Shown: positions 18,848 through 27,520 of the stretch, piece after piece
Layout: every line of letters starts with the position of its first letter
Numbering within the stretch: position 1 is the first letter of the stretch
Source: Bacteroides oleiciplenus YIT 12058
GTDB lineage: Bacteria; Bacteroidota; Bacteroidia; Bacteroidales; Bacteroidaceae
DNA length: 64,000 nucleotides
Direction of reading: 5' to 3'
Assembly (NCBI RefSeq): GCF_000315485.1
Contig: NZ_JH992940.1
Location: forward strand, 1,686,816-1,750,815
The notes under the pieces: model-generated
Database searches by the model: none
What the model saw: the letters and a program-made list of their open reading frames with translations, nothing else
What the model was told of the DNA's origin: nothing
Position numbers and translations under genes: made by a program

Positions 18848-18933
18848 CAAAGATAGGTTATTACGAAATATTGTCCTATCTTCCATGTTTCCACTTACTA
18901 CAGCCAATGTTACACTTGGGATTTTCATGTTAC
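18848..18933 (-). promoter_or_regulatory. GH115 promoter with the shared activator boxes
   Basis: On the minus strand TATCTTTG (18848-18855) is a good -7 box; no convincing -33 box is visible. Plus-strand TTAC cores within ATGTTACA begin at 18910 and 18930, 55 and 75 bases from the edge of the -7 box at 18855, as before xusA and the left-edge GH10. A third, inverted copy (ATGTAACAT) lies at about 18948-18956. The divergent M16 gene starts at 19061, so these boxes could in principle act on it too. Confidence 0.65.
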
Positions 18934-18990
18934 ATAAACTTTTATTCATGTAACATTTGCCCGGCAAACAACCATTATTACAAAAAAACG

Positions 18991-19060
18991 TTCCTTTCTG
19001 TGATTTATTTCTCTCCTTTCAGACAAATAGGACAATATACAATTTTAATCTTCATATTAT
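18991..19060 (+). other. 5' leader of M16 protease gene 1, related to gene 2's leader
   Basis: The bases just before the start codon match those before the second M16 gene (30691-30768). Shared pieces include CTGTGATTT, GACAAATAG and ACAATTTTAATCT, and continue into the identical first codons ATGAAACATTTATT. I see no standard promoter inside it. The similarity could be shared ancestry after duplication or a retained control element. Confidence 0.6.
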
Positions 19061-21880
19061 ATGAAACATTTATTCCGTAGTCTATTAGTTATAGTATTCG
19101 TCATATGCTGTAACCTACAACAGGCTCTTGCCCAGCAAATGCCTCCTATCCCCGTTGATCCCAATGTACGTATTGGAAAGTTGGATAACGGTTTAACTTA
19201 TTACATCCGCAAAAACAGTCTCCCTGCCGACCGGGCTGACTTCTATATCGCCCAAAAGGTAGGTTCCATACAGGAAGAAGAAAACCAGCGCGGCCTCGCC
19301 CACTTCCTCGAACATATGTGTTTCAACGGAACCACTCACTTCCCGGGAGATGCTTTGAAACAATATCTGGAACGTATCGGAGTTAAGTTTGGTGAGAATC
19401 TGAACGCTTACACCTCAGTAGACGAAACCGTTTACAACATTTCCAACGTTCCCGTCAATACTCCGGGTGCCATTGATTCTTGTTTGTTAATTCTGCACGA
19501 TTGGAGCAATGACCTGACTCTGGATCCGAAAGAGATTGATAAAGAACGCGGCGTGATTAACGAAGAATGGCGCACACGCATGAGTGCAGTGCAACGTTTC
19601 CAGGAAAAGTTACTTCCTGCCATGTTTGCCGGCACCAAGTATGCCACTTGTTTCCCCATCGGAACCATGGATGTAGTGATGAACTTCAAACCGCAGACAC
19701 TAAGAGATTACTATGAGAAATGGTATCGCCCCGACTTGCAAGGCATCGTTGTAGTAGGAGATGTAGATGTAGATGCCATCGAAGCACAGATTAAAAAACT
19801 ATTCGCTGATGTTCCCGCACAACCCAATGCTGCCAAACGTGAATATTATCCGGTAAATGATAATAAAGAACCGATTGTGCTGATTGCTCAGGATAAAGAA
19901 CAACCCCATATCCAGGCTATCATCTTTAACAAACATGAAGCCACTCCCGACTCGGAAAAAGGCAATATGGGTTATCTGGTACAAAACTATGCTACCGACC
20001 TCATCAATAACATGCTGAATGCCCGACTGAATGAGCTGCTTCAGGCTGCCAACCCTCCGTATATCTACGCAGGAACCTATGATGGAGATTTCTTCGTTGC
20101 AAAAACCAAACAAGCCTTTACCGGTATCGTTGTTTGCAAAGAAGATGCAGTGGAAAGTGGCATCGCTACCCTGATGCGCGAAATGGAACGTGCACGCCAG
20201 TTCGGCTTTACCGAAAGCGAATTCCAACGCGCCCGTGCCGAATATCTGCGCACTATGGAATCCAACTACAACGAACGAGACAAACTTAAGAACGAGCAAT
20301 ATATTGATGAATATGTACGACACTTCCTTGATAACGAACCCATACCGGGTATTGAAAACGAGTATGCCATCATCAACCAGATAGCTCCGGCCATTCCTGT
20401 ACAAGCTCTGAACCAGATGATGCAAACGTTGGTAACAGATACCAACCAGGTAGTCGCCATTTTCGGTCCCGAAAAAGAGAATCTGAAAATGCCTACGGAA
20501 GAAGCTATCAAGAAGATTCTGCAAGACGTAAAAGCCGAGAAACTGACTCCGTATGTAGATAAAGTATCAGACGAACCTTTAATGAAAGAAGTTCCAAAAG
20601 GTGGAAAAATCATCTCCGAACAAAAAGATGACGTATTCGGTACTACCATGCTGACGTTATCCAACGGAGTAAAAGTTATCATCAAGAAAACTGACTTCAA
20701 AGCAGATGAAATTACCATGAAAGGTGTAAGCCTGGGCGGTAGTTCACTATTCCCCAACTCTGAAATCATCAACATTAATGGTTTGGATGCCGTTTCAGCA
20801 GGCGGTTTAGGCAATTTCAGCGTTGTAGATCTTGAAAAGGTATTAGCAGGCAAAAGAGCTTCCGTAAGTTACGGTATCGGTGATAAAACCGAAACAGTCA
20901 ATGGCTACTGTTCTCCGAAGGACTTTGAAACGATGATGCAACTCACCTATCTGACATTTACTGCACCACGCCGGGATGATGACGCTTTTGCATCCTATAA
21001 GAATCGTAACAAAGCAGCATTGCTAAATCAGGAAATGAATCCGAACACAGCCTTCGGAGACAGCATCACCTATGCCCTGCAAATGGGACATCCCCGTACT
21101 GTCCGTATAAAGTCCGATATGATTGATAAGATGGATTATGACAAGATCATGGCTATGTATCAGGACCGTTTCAAAGATGCCAGCGACTTCACCTTTATCT
21201 TCGTAGGTAATGTAGACGTTGAAGAGATGAAACCGCTTATTGCCAAGTATCTTGGAGCTTTGCCTGCCATCAACCGTAAGGAATCATTCAAAGATAATAA
21301 GATTGAATACCGTAAAGGCGTATATAAGAATGAGTTCATCCGCGAACAGGAAACAGCTAAAGCCTCTAACTTTGTCAGTTTCATCGGTACGTGCAAGTAT
21401 GATTTAAAGAATTCCATTCTGCAGGACATGACTTGTCAGATTATGGATCTAGTTTACACCGAGAAAGTACGCGAAGATGAAGGTGGCACTTATGGTGTAT
21501 ATGTGGGTGGCAATCTCTCCAAATATCCGAAGGAAATAGCCGGGATACAAATCATTTTCGATACAGCACCTTCCAAAAGAGAGAAACTGATGAAAATCAT
21601 CTTTGCTGAAATAGAGCACATATCTAAAGAGGGACCGTCAGAAGCCAATCTTAATAAGGTGAAAGAGTTCATGTTGAAGAAACATATTGAAGACCTGAAA
21701 GAAAACAGCTACTGGATGGGAAGCATCGACGAGTATCTGTTCACCGGAATGAACCCAATAAAGGACTACGAACAGATTGTCAACAGTATCACTGCTAAAG
21801 ATATTCAGAAGTTTGCCGATGACTTGTTCAAGCAAAAGAATGAAGTGGAAGTTTCAATGATTAGTCCGGAAAAGGAATAA
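19061..21880 (+). CDS. M16 family zinc protease (pitrilysin-like), paralogue 1
   Basis: A 939-residue secreted protein with signal MKHLFRSLLVIVFVICCNLQQALAQ (first 20 residues suffice to see the hydrophobic core). Zinc motif HxxEH is HFLEH at 81-85, and the third ligand is probably Glu162 in KERGVINEEW. The layout is M16 catalytic domain, M16C middle domain, then a second non-catalytic M16 half, as in clamshell peptidases. Such enzymes degrade peptides and are common in the Bacteroides periplasm; the substrate is unknown. A close paralogue lies at 30769-33603 with a related leader. A strong terminator follows 24 bases after the stop. Confidence 0.93.
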   Translation: MKHLFRSLLVIVFVICCNLQQALAQQMPPIPVDPNVRIGKLDNGLTYYIRKNSLPADRADFYIAQKVGSIQEEENQRGLAHFLEHMCFNGTTHFPGDALKQYLERIGVKFGENLNAYTSVDETVYNISNVPVNTPGAIDSCLLILHDWSNDLTLDPKEIDKERGVINEEWRTRMSAVQRFQEKLLPAMFAGTKYATCFPIGTMDVVMNFKPQTLRDYYEKWYRPDLQGIVVVGDVDVDAIEAQIKKLFADVPAQPNAAKREYYPVNDNKEPIVLIAQDKEQPHIQAIIFNKHEATPDSEKGNMGYLVQNYATDLINNMLNARLNELLQAANPPYIYAGTYDGDFFVAKTKQAFTGIVVCKEDAVESGIATLMREMERARQFGFTESEFQRARAEYLRTMESNYNERDKLKNEQYIDEYVRHFLDNEPIPGIENEYAIINQIAPAIPVQALNQMMQTLVTDTNQVVAIFGPEKENLKMPTEEAIKKILQDVKAEKLTPYVDKVSDEPLMKEVPKGGKIISEQKDDVFGTTMLTLSNGVKVIIKKTDFKADEITMKGVSLGGSSLFPNSEIININGLDAVSAGGLGNFSVVDLEKVLAGKRASVSYGIGDKTETVNGYCSPKDFETMMQLTYLTFTAPRRDDDAFASYKNRNKAALLNQEMNPNTAFGDSITYALQMGHPRTVRIKSDMIDKMDYDKIMAMYQDRFKDASDFTFIFVGNVDVEEMKPLIAKYLGALPAINRKESFKDNKIEYRKGVYKNEFIREQETAKASNFVSFIGTCKYDLKNSILQDMTCQIMDLVYTEKVREDEGGTYGVYVGGNLSKYPKEIAGIQIIFDTAPSKREKLMKIIFAEIEHISKEGPSEANLNKVKEFMLKKHIEDLKENSYWMGSIDEYLFTGMNPIKDYEQIVNSITAKDIQKFADDLFKQKNEVEVSMISPEKE

Positions 21881-21903
21881 GAGAAAATAGAATAATGCAA
21901 TTG

Positions 21904-21944
21904 AAAAGGCTGCACTGCTATTAAAGCATGGTGCAGCCTTTTTT
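21904..21944 (+). terminator. Rho-independent terminator after M16 gene 1
   Basis: AAAGGCTGCAC (21905-21915) pairs perfectly with GTGCAGCCTTT (21931-21941), followed by a T-run. It is the clearest intrinsic terminator in the window. Confidence 0.88.
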
Positions 21945-22054
21945 ATGTTTCATACTCTGTTAGTGGAACGAATTCATATTAAATTTGTTAGGTTATGAAT
22001 TAGTTGACGAGGATACAAGTTGACAAGGGAACAAGGTTCTATCGGCATAGAAGC

Positions 22055-22115
22055 ATTGCGCAGCTCAAGGTTGAAAGCCTTTTAGGCTTAGGCTGCGCTA
22101 AATTAGCATTTCATT
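22055..22115. repeat. Intergenic repeat element, copy 2 (GCGCAGC type)
   Basis: TTGCGCAGCTCAAGGTTGAA followed by GGCTTAGGCTGCGC closely matches the element near 14067-14100. GCGCAGC and GCTGCGC form a 7-bp inverted pair. The companion motif ATTCATTCCGGAGCGGTTAT lies apart at about 22395-22414. No ORF is present. Confidence 0.55.
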
Positions 22116-22206
22116 TATTTTTTTTCAGATATAAACTAATTCCGCCAACGGGTGATTTATCTTCACCTTATAAGTAGATGGTTGTTTCCTCCCGTGGTGA
22201 TTCTAT

Positions 22207-22338
22207 TTACTCCAAATGGTAACTTCATTTACACGCCGAGGTAAAGGCCGTTACATGCCGAGGTAAAGAGCGTTACAATAGGTGGTAAAGGTCGTTACAT
22301 ACGGCGGTAAATGCTTTTACATCGTGAGGTAAATTGTA
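22207..22338. repeat. Six tandem 22-bp degenerate repeats with TTAC...GTAA dyads
   Basis: Units begin at 22207, 22229, 22251, 22273, 22295 and 22317, all exactly 22 bp. Each starts TTAC and has GGTAA at about position 12-17, so each unit contains a TTAC/GTAA inverted pair; the consensus is roughly TTACAnnnnGnGGTAAAnnCG. The sequence between varies, so this is not simple slippage. A seventh unit at 22339 is barely recognisable. It sits between M16 gene 1's terminator and the promoter at 22536. The function is unknown; an operator-like array is one idea. Confidence 0.8.
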
Positions 22339-22535
22339 TGTAAATACTATCTATTGATAATCAGACAACTAAGTAGGCGTATTGGTGAGGTTGATTCATT
22401 CCGGAGCGGTTATGAAGCGAATGTGCTAATGTGATTAATGTGCAAATTACTATTCTCTTTTGATTCTAACGACAAGCAAACATTGAATAGGATACAATTG
22501 GAATGAGTCCTTGACATAATTATGAAACAATAATA

Positions 22536-22566
22536 TTTGCATTACAAATATTTATTACTACTTTTG
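22536..22566 (+). promoter_or_regulatory. Consensus Bacteroides promoter for the structured RNA / 110-aa gene
   Basis: TTTG (22536-22539), a spacer of exactly 19, then TACTTTTG (22559-22566) fit the primary sigma consensus very well. The predicted start is near 22573, almost 290 bases upstream of the next ORF. Confidence 0.8.
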
Positions 22567-22572
22567 TAACAG

Positions 22573-22817
22573 TTTACTTTCATGCGTAGAAAGTAGCTTT
22601 AGAAATTTTAATTTGAGAACGGTTATTTATTGCATTCCCCTATAAATTCCGCTAAAATTTACAACGGATGACAATAAGTGACAGGTCTCACGCACATTTG
22701 TATATATAGCTTGTTATATATCCATATGGGGCGTGGGGCTATCACTTATGTTGTTGTAAGGTCCTAGCGGAGCCTTTAGGGAACATGAGTAGATAGTTTC
22801 CCACGCTCTTTTTTTAT
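22573..22817 (+). ncRNA. Candidate structured RNA or long regulatory leader
   Basis: From the promoter above, several stems can be read. A 7-bp hairpin TACTTTC/GAAAGTA forms near 22572-22593. A long arm pairs 22674-22681 with 22742-22749 and 22684-22693 with 22731-22740, about 18 bp including GU pairs, enclosing a 7-bp AT hairpin (22702-22708 with 22715-22721). GGGAA (22779-22783) pairs with TTCCC (22798-22802), followed by CACGCTC and seven T at 22809-22815, which looks like a terminator. GCGTGGG (22731-22737) can instead pair with CCCACGC (22800-22806), which would break the long arm. It is either a free RNA of about 240 nt (6S-like size) or an attenuator for the following gene. I could not assign a known family. 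Confidence 0.55.
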
Positions 22818-22861
22818 AAACCACGCATCACTGGGGAATGATGCGGCAACCGAAATAAACC

Positions 22862-23194
22862 ATGTACGAAGACTTTAAAGAATGTATCATCCGGTTAATG
22901 CAACATCCCATTATGAGTAAACCTATCTCCGCCTTAAGCGACCCGGAATGCCTGCAAGCCTACGAACTGATAAAACAATTAATCGACTTATCTGTGAATG
23001 AAGAATACACTCAACTGGATTATATCCAAACAGCACGCCTCAAATACCATCTCGGAGAGTTATCCTATAAATTAAATGATGAGTGGGAAAACACAATACT
23101 ACATTATAAAGGCATTCCCCACCTGTTAGAAAAAGGAGGATTCGACCTGAGCCTCCACAAGTGGATAGAGTTGGTCAGCCTACGAACAAAATAA
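22862..23194 (+). CDS. Uncharacterised 110-residue protein
   Basis: A small, predicted soluble and mostly helical protein with no signal peptide or membrane segment and no motif I recognise. It is Leu-rich, with many charged residues (ECIIRLMQHP, YELIKQLIDL). The start ATG follows a 6-bp hairpin GCATCA/TGATGC (22825-22830 with 22839-22844) and the long structured leader described above. The 1346-residue AlbA_2-type gene lies 145 bp downstream on the same strand but has its own likely promoter. Coding potential rests on an intact frame, normal codon use and a good position; function is unknown. Confidence 0.7.
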   Translation: MYEDFKECIIRLMQHPIMSKPISALSDPECLQAYELIKQLIDLSVNEEYTQLDYIQTARLKYHLGELSYKLNDEWENTILHYKGIPHLLEKGGFDLSLHKWIELVSLRTK

Positions 23195-23252
23195 GAGTCC
23201 AACAGATTGTCCGTTTTTTTACCTCTAAGCTTTTTTACATGTTTTTACGAAT

Positions 23253-23260
23253 TATCTTTG
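23253..23260 (+). promoter_or_regulatory. Probable -7 box for the AlbA_2-domain gene
   Basis: TATCTTTG matches TAnnTTTG. The region 19 bases upstream reads CTTT rather than TTTG, so the -33 box is weak. Predicted start near 23267, giving a leader of about 73 bases. Confidence 0.5.
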
Positions 23261-23339
23261 TCATTCGATAAAAAATACATAAATTGCCACGTCTTACAAA
23301 ACAGACAGACTATATTATTATAAAACTAAAGATGGAACT

Positions 23340-26300
23340 ATGCAGTATGAGAAAGATGTAATTTATTCCCTGAAAGTTACAGGGACCATGATCACAAATG
23401 ATTGTCATTATTATCTGATAGAAAATGAAGGAATCAAGTACAAAGTGAAAATGCTGAAATTCCAGCACAAACTGCCGGTTCCCGAAGAAGTGAAGTGTAT
23501 TGTTTATGGCTATGATGCCGACGATACTCCTCTCTTTGCACAGCACAAAGGTGAAATATCACGCAAACTTTATACGGTCGGAAGTACTTACCCTTTTGTC
23601 GTACAACAAAAGCCAGGCTACCAATCCGGACACCGCAATGTCTACTATGGATATGACATGAATGGCATCCGGGCATTTATCCAAGTGGGGATAGGGAAAG
23701 AACTGACCATAGGAAGAAATGTCCGCTGCACAGTCAAGCATATCAATCCGGATGGTATCCTTGTCACCGTTCCCGTCAATCAGGAAATAGACTATGAAAC
23801 CAATTTCCTCACTATCGAGCAACTGATGCATAACATCCATACCGAACAATTCCCCCTCTGCATCCAGCTGGAAACTTTGCGCACCGACTCGGTCATAGAC
23901 CCGAAAGTGCAACAGATGCTGAAGCAATATGACAACCACGAGGGGGAATGGTTACTGTCATTCCTGAACATCCTACTCACCAGAAGAGAAGAAAAAATTG
24001 AGAATAAAGATTGGGAAGGAGTTTGCGAGTTAATACGCTATCAGCTCCTCATCACCGAATGGATACTTGAAGACTCCCTGTTCCTCACATTCTATTCACC
24101 ATCCGTAGTCCAGTCTCTGCGCGAAAAGGGAGAACGGGAAATGTTTGCCTGCGAAGCAATACAGAAAGCCATAGAACTCATCCGTACCAATACTATGGAT
24201 GATTTCCTTAAACAGATTTTTACTAAAATACGTATTTCGGGCTATTTATCCGATAGGAACCGAAAGACAGAACTGCTCACCGCACTGTTCCGGCTGGACG
24301 ATACGTTGGTTGACAAAAACATGTTTACCTTGACGGAGTTTTGCCAATATATAGCATGCAACACTTCAGCTACGGAATCTTCGGCCCTGACATCAGTTAC
24401 CGAATTAATCAGAAAAATAATAGAGAAAAGCAGAGTGGCGCCTGATATCTCCCCTACAAAAATCATACATTTGCTGGCCGTCTACCTGCTGCTTTGCTAT
24501 AACCGTGAAGTACACACCTCCCTCTATCGCATCATGCTTTATCGTTACGCAGCCCAGGCAAGCCCCTCTTCCATCGGGATTCTGACAGACAAAGCGTATG
24601 ATGTATTGACACGGGCAAGCCAGTCTTACCGTCCGGAATTCACTTGGGAGGATGTCGTGCGCTTCAAACCTGAAGCTTTTATAACCAAACTACGCTCATT
24701 CATGACGGATGCCTCTGATGATAAAGATAAACTGATAGCCCAGCACATTACGCAAGGGGGGCGGATACTTCTACGTAACGGGACATTCGGGCTTTATGCC
24801 GGCTGCAATCCCGGTGCACTGCTGCCCGAGCATCAAAAGGTGACGGAAATGATGTCTGTATTCGACGGCAGAATCAGCATATATGCAAAGAAAGATATCA
24901 AACCGAAAGTAAGCGAAGTGCAGAACGTCTTTGTATTAAAGAATCTTTGGGAAGAACTGTCCGGACAATTAACCGGACACGTGGCGACTTCTACCAAAAA
25001 GACATCGGAAAAGATACCACTTTCAGAGGGAATGCGCGTCAGGATTACCCTGAAAGCATTTAATCCACGCTTCCCACTAATGATGTTTGCCGAAGTGACG
25101 GAACCGGGATACGAAGGAAACGGTGCGATTCTCGCCAATGAAGTCACCCGTAGCCATATCCGCAGTCTGGATGGCATTTTCTATGAAGGGGATACGTTTG
25201 AAGCCACCGTATCGAAGGTCGGGCAGAACGGTCGTCTGACATTCAGCATCCTCCGGGAGTTATTTGAATTTGTAACGGGAACGGTGAAATACGGTCATCG
25301 GGTATATGCAAGGCTTATACGGGTATCCAAGGGAACCGGCATCTGGATATGCGAAGAAGGGTACACGCTTTTCACACCGGGCGCAGCGCCTTATCCGGAA
25401 GTCGGCACGACGGCCTTGCTGGAAGTAAGAGGAATCAATGACGCAGGGTATATCAATGCCACCTATATAGAAGAATCAGATAAGAACATAGAAGAAACCG
25501 AGGCTCTGGCTAAATTAGTCAGCGAATATATCGACTTCTGTTCCCCGCAGGATGAAAAGGAAGAGGAAGAAGGCAATTTCGGACAAGTATTCACAGACGA
25601 AGATGCAATGCTAACCGGAGAGCAGTTGTCACTTCCCCTGATGTGCGAATTACCTTGGTTACTGGCAGTAACGGCATCGGCCGAGAAGTTACTGGTAAAG
25701 CGCTACAACCTGTTGGGAACAGCCCGGCTATTGGCGGGGATGCTTAATGATTCGCCCCTGAGCGAATACTTGTCGCTGCAAATGAATTATGAGGAGAACA
25801 TCTATAGTTTTGCCACCCACAATGGACCGGCGCGATGGACACACTTTTCGCGTATAGACGACGCGGCGGTTTCCCGTTATCCCTCACTCCGGTCTAAAAA
25901 AGAACTGCTACAAATTATCAATTTGTTCTATACCCACAACTTTGACCCAGAGCTTGCAGTTGGCATTGCAACCACTAAAGACGAAAATAAGGAACATATA
26001 GTCCGGCTGGTGCTGAGCCATACACTTTTGCTCAATTCCCTACCGACGGCAGCATTAGCCCCTTTGCGAAACGAACTCTTGCAACGCATTGGCGCTGGGG
26101 AATTTGTATCAACCGATGAACAGAAGTCGAAGTCTGCAGTTGCAACAGAATCCAAGGAAGACATTCCCTGCATGGGGAGGGAGAGTGATAAAGTAGAGTT
26201 TAAATCATCCATAGTATATCCGGCTGGGCGCACCGTCCCCAACATGAAGCAACAATCGGAGATCATACTGCGCACCATTGCGGGACTCCTGAATGCATCC

Positions 26301-27380
26301 GGCGGCACACTGTATGTCGGCGTATCCGATGCCGGAGCCATAATCGGACTGAAGGAAGATTATACCTACATGGTATGTGATTCGGATGCTTATGAGCGCT
26401 TCATCCGCCAACGCATCATAACTACTATGGGAAAGGATATCAACAGCATCATTAAAATGGAATTTCCCCGGTATGGCAACCGTGAAATATGCTGCATTAC
26501 GGTGCCCTGCTATGGCAAACTAATTGAGCTAAAAGGAGTGATATGGCAGCGGCAAGGCAACTCAACGGTAATGCTCGACGGCAATGCCCTAGCCAAGCAG
26601 CAGAAGAGGAAAAATGACACATTACAAGCAGAACTCAGCCAGATTGCAGAAAAAGACATGGAGTTAATCAGCGAAAATCTGTTGCAAACCGGAGAAGCAC
26701 AGACGGCAGTTGCCGCCGCTTTTGTGGCCAGTCTGGAAAAGAAGAAGAAAAAAGTGGAAGCCGGAATCGGGAAAGCTGCGATAAAAACGTCCCTGATACG
26801 CCCTAACCCCTATACAGTAAAAGAGGGACACGACGTACAAGTGGTAACTTACTTATCTCTGCTCGATAATGGTGGATATGTATTGAAAGATGAGCCCTCG
26901 CACATGGACAATGCGATACTCACACTGGCAATCAATAAAGAAGAAACCGGTGGTGCCCTGCTCCTTTGCTATGAAAATGGCTATGTAAACCGTGTTCCAC
27001 TAAAAATATTATTACAGAAGAAACGTGATTATATTTATAAAAACGGCGTGAACAGGGATTCGCATCTGATATTCGCCACCATTGAAAATGGCGAAACGCA
27101 CATCTTGGTACGCACCGCCCGACAGAAGAATGAATACCTGAAAATGTTTCCCATCGACAGAATAAAACAGAATATGGACCTAGTCCTGAAAGGTACTCCG
27201 CTTTTCTCTTATGATTTTGGCAAAGCAATTGCCTGGGAAGTGATTCCAGAAATGGAATCTGAAAAGCTGCAAAAACTTTATAATGATAATCCGGCCCATC
27301 AAGGCTACGCTATTACATCAGAGGCCGTTTCTAAAGAAATAGAGTTATTACGGATAATGGGGTGGAATATTGAAATTTAA
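23340..27380 (+). CDS. Large AlbA_2-domain protein, 1346 residues, function unknown
   Basis: No signal peptide or membrane segment, so probably cytoplasmic. The N-terminus (1-150) is beta-rich, followed by a helical middle (about 180-500). Residues about 560-720 look like OB/S1-type beta modules (GMRVRITLK, GDTFEATVSKVG). An AlbA_2 (Schlafen-type) domain begins near residue 948: EFKSS, then an ILRTIAGLLNASGGTLYVGV core and AIIGLKEDY. A Lys/Glu-rich helical stretch (about 1090-1130) and a C-terminal beta-rich part follow. AlbA_2 domains bind nucleic acid or act as nuclease-related modules in regulators and some defence proteins. I see no Walker motif or classic nuclease motif. Its own promoter and no cotranscribed partner suggest a stand-alone gene. 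Confidence 0.8.
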   Translation: MQYEKDVIYSLKVTGTMITNDCHYYLIENEGIKYKVKMLKFQHKLPVPEEVKCIVYGYDADDTPLFAQHKGEISRKLYTVGSTYPFVVQQKPGYQSGHRNVYYGYDMNGIRAFIQVGIGKELTIGRNVRCTVKHINPDGILVTVPVNQEIDYETNFLTIEQLMHNIHTEQFPLCIQLETLRTDSVIDPKVQQMLKQYDNHEGEWLLSFLNILLTRREEKIENKDWEGVCELIRYQLLITEWILEDSLFLTFYSPSVVQSLREKGEREMFACEAIQKAIELIRTNTMDDFLKQIFTKIRISGYLSDRNRKTELLTALFRLDDTLVDKNMFTLTEFCQYIACNTSATESSALTSVTELIRKIIEKSRVAPDISPTKIIHLLAVYLLLCYNREVHTSLYRIMLYRYAAQASPSSIGILTDKAYDVLTRASQSYRPEFTWEDVVRFKPEAFITKLRSFMTDASDDKDKLIAQHITQGGRILLRNGTFGLYAGCNPGALLPEHQKVTEMMSVFDGRISIYAKKDIKPKVSEVQNVFVLKNLWEELSGQLTGHVATSTKKTSEKIPLSEGMRVRITLKAFNPRFPLMMFAEVTEPGYEGNGAILANEVTRSHIRSLDGIFYEGDTFEATVSKVGQNGRLTFSILRELFEFVTGTVKYGHRVYARLIRVSKGTGIWICEEGYTLFTPGAAPYPEVGTTALLEVRGINDAGYINATYIEESDKNIEETEALAKLVSEYIDFCSPQDEKEEEEGNFGQVFTDEDAMLTGEQLSLPLMCELPWLLAVTASAEKLLVKRYNLLGTARLLAGMLNDSPLSEYLSLQMNYEENIYSFATHNGPARWTHFSRIDDAAVSRYPSLRSKKELLQIINLFYTHNFDPELAVGIATTKDENKEHIVRLVLSHTLLLNSLPTAALAPLRNELLQRIGAGEFVSTDEQKSKSAVATESKEDIPCMGRESDKVEFKSSIVYPAGRTVPNMKQQSEIILRTIAGLLNASGGTLYVGVSDAGAIIGLKEDYTYMVCDSDAYERFIRQRIITTMGKDINSIIKMEFPRYGNREICCITVPCYGKLIELKGVIWQRQGNSTVMLDGNALAKQQKRKNDTLQAELSQIAEKDMELISENLLQTGEAQTAVAAAFVASLEKKKKKVEAGIGKAAIKTSLIRPNPYTVKEGHDVQVVTYLSLLDNGGYVLKDEPSHMDNAILTLAINKEETGGALLLCYENGYVNRVPLKILLQKKRDYIYKNGVNRDSHLIFATIENGETHILVRTARQKNEYLKMFPIDRIKQNMDLVLKGTPLFSYDFGKAIAWEVIPEMESEKLQKLYNDNPAHQGYAITSEAVSKEIELLRIMGWNIEI

Positions 27381-27421
27381 TATATCAGACCTGTTTAAAG
27401 GAATATATGGAATATGGGCAT

Positions 27422-27483
27422 AAAAAAAGGAGCACCGCTGTACTCCAACCTTTGTTAACCTTAAATCTAATACTATGAAAAAC
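27422..27483 (-). ncRNA. Candidate small RNA with own promoter and terminator
   Basis: On the minus strand a full transcription unit can be read: a promoter at 27490-27520, a predicted start near 27483, about 35 transcribed bases including GATTTAAGGTTAACAAAGG, and a strong intrinsic terminator (GGAGTAC, AGCG loop, GTGCTCC, then seven T, over 27446-27422). The product would be about 60 nt. It lies antisense to the tail of no gene, in the gap between two plus-strand genes. I recall similar GATTTAAGGTTAACAAAGG text recurring in Bacteroides intergenic DNA, but cannot verify that here. Confidence 0.65.
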
Positions 27484-27489
27484 ACAGTA

Positions 27490-27520
27490 CAAAGGTACGC
27501 ATTTTTTTGAGAATAGCAAG
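27490..27520 (-). promoter_or_regulatory. Promoter of the small-RNA candidate
   Basis: Minus strand CTTG (27517-27520), a spacer of exactly 19, then TACCTTTG (27490-27497) match the Bacteroides promoter pattern with one mismatch in the -33 box. Confidence 0.7.

Noticed and set aside
18813..18894. Upstream start of the GH115 gene at 18894
   Set aside because: It would begin upstream of the predicted promoter -7 box and would bury the signal peptide behind 27 non-signal residues.
19799..20853. Minus-strand ORFs of 195-241 codons inside M16 gene 1
   Set aside because: They overlap each other and a strongly supported peptidase, and translate to Phe/Ile-rich text without motifs.
22207..22338. 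CRISPR array
   Set aside because: Period is only 22 bp with no separate spacers and no cas genes nearby, so it is a tandem repeat.
22573..22817. Firm assignment as 6S, SRP, tmRNA or RNase P RNA
   Set aside because: I see none of the diagnostic conserved sequences of SRP, tmRNA or RNase P; 6S is possible by size and rod-like arm but cannot be decided without a covariance search.
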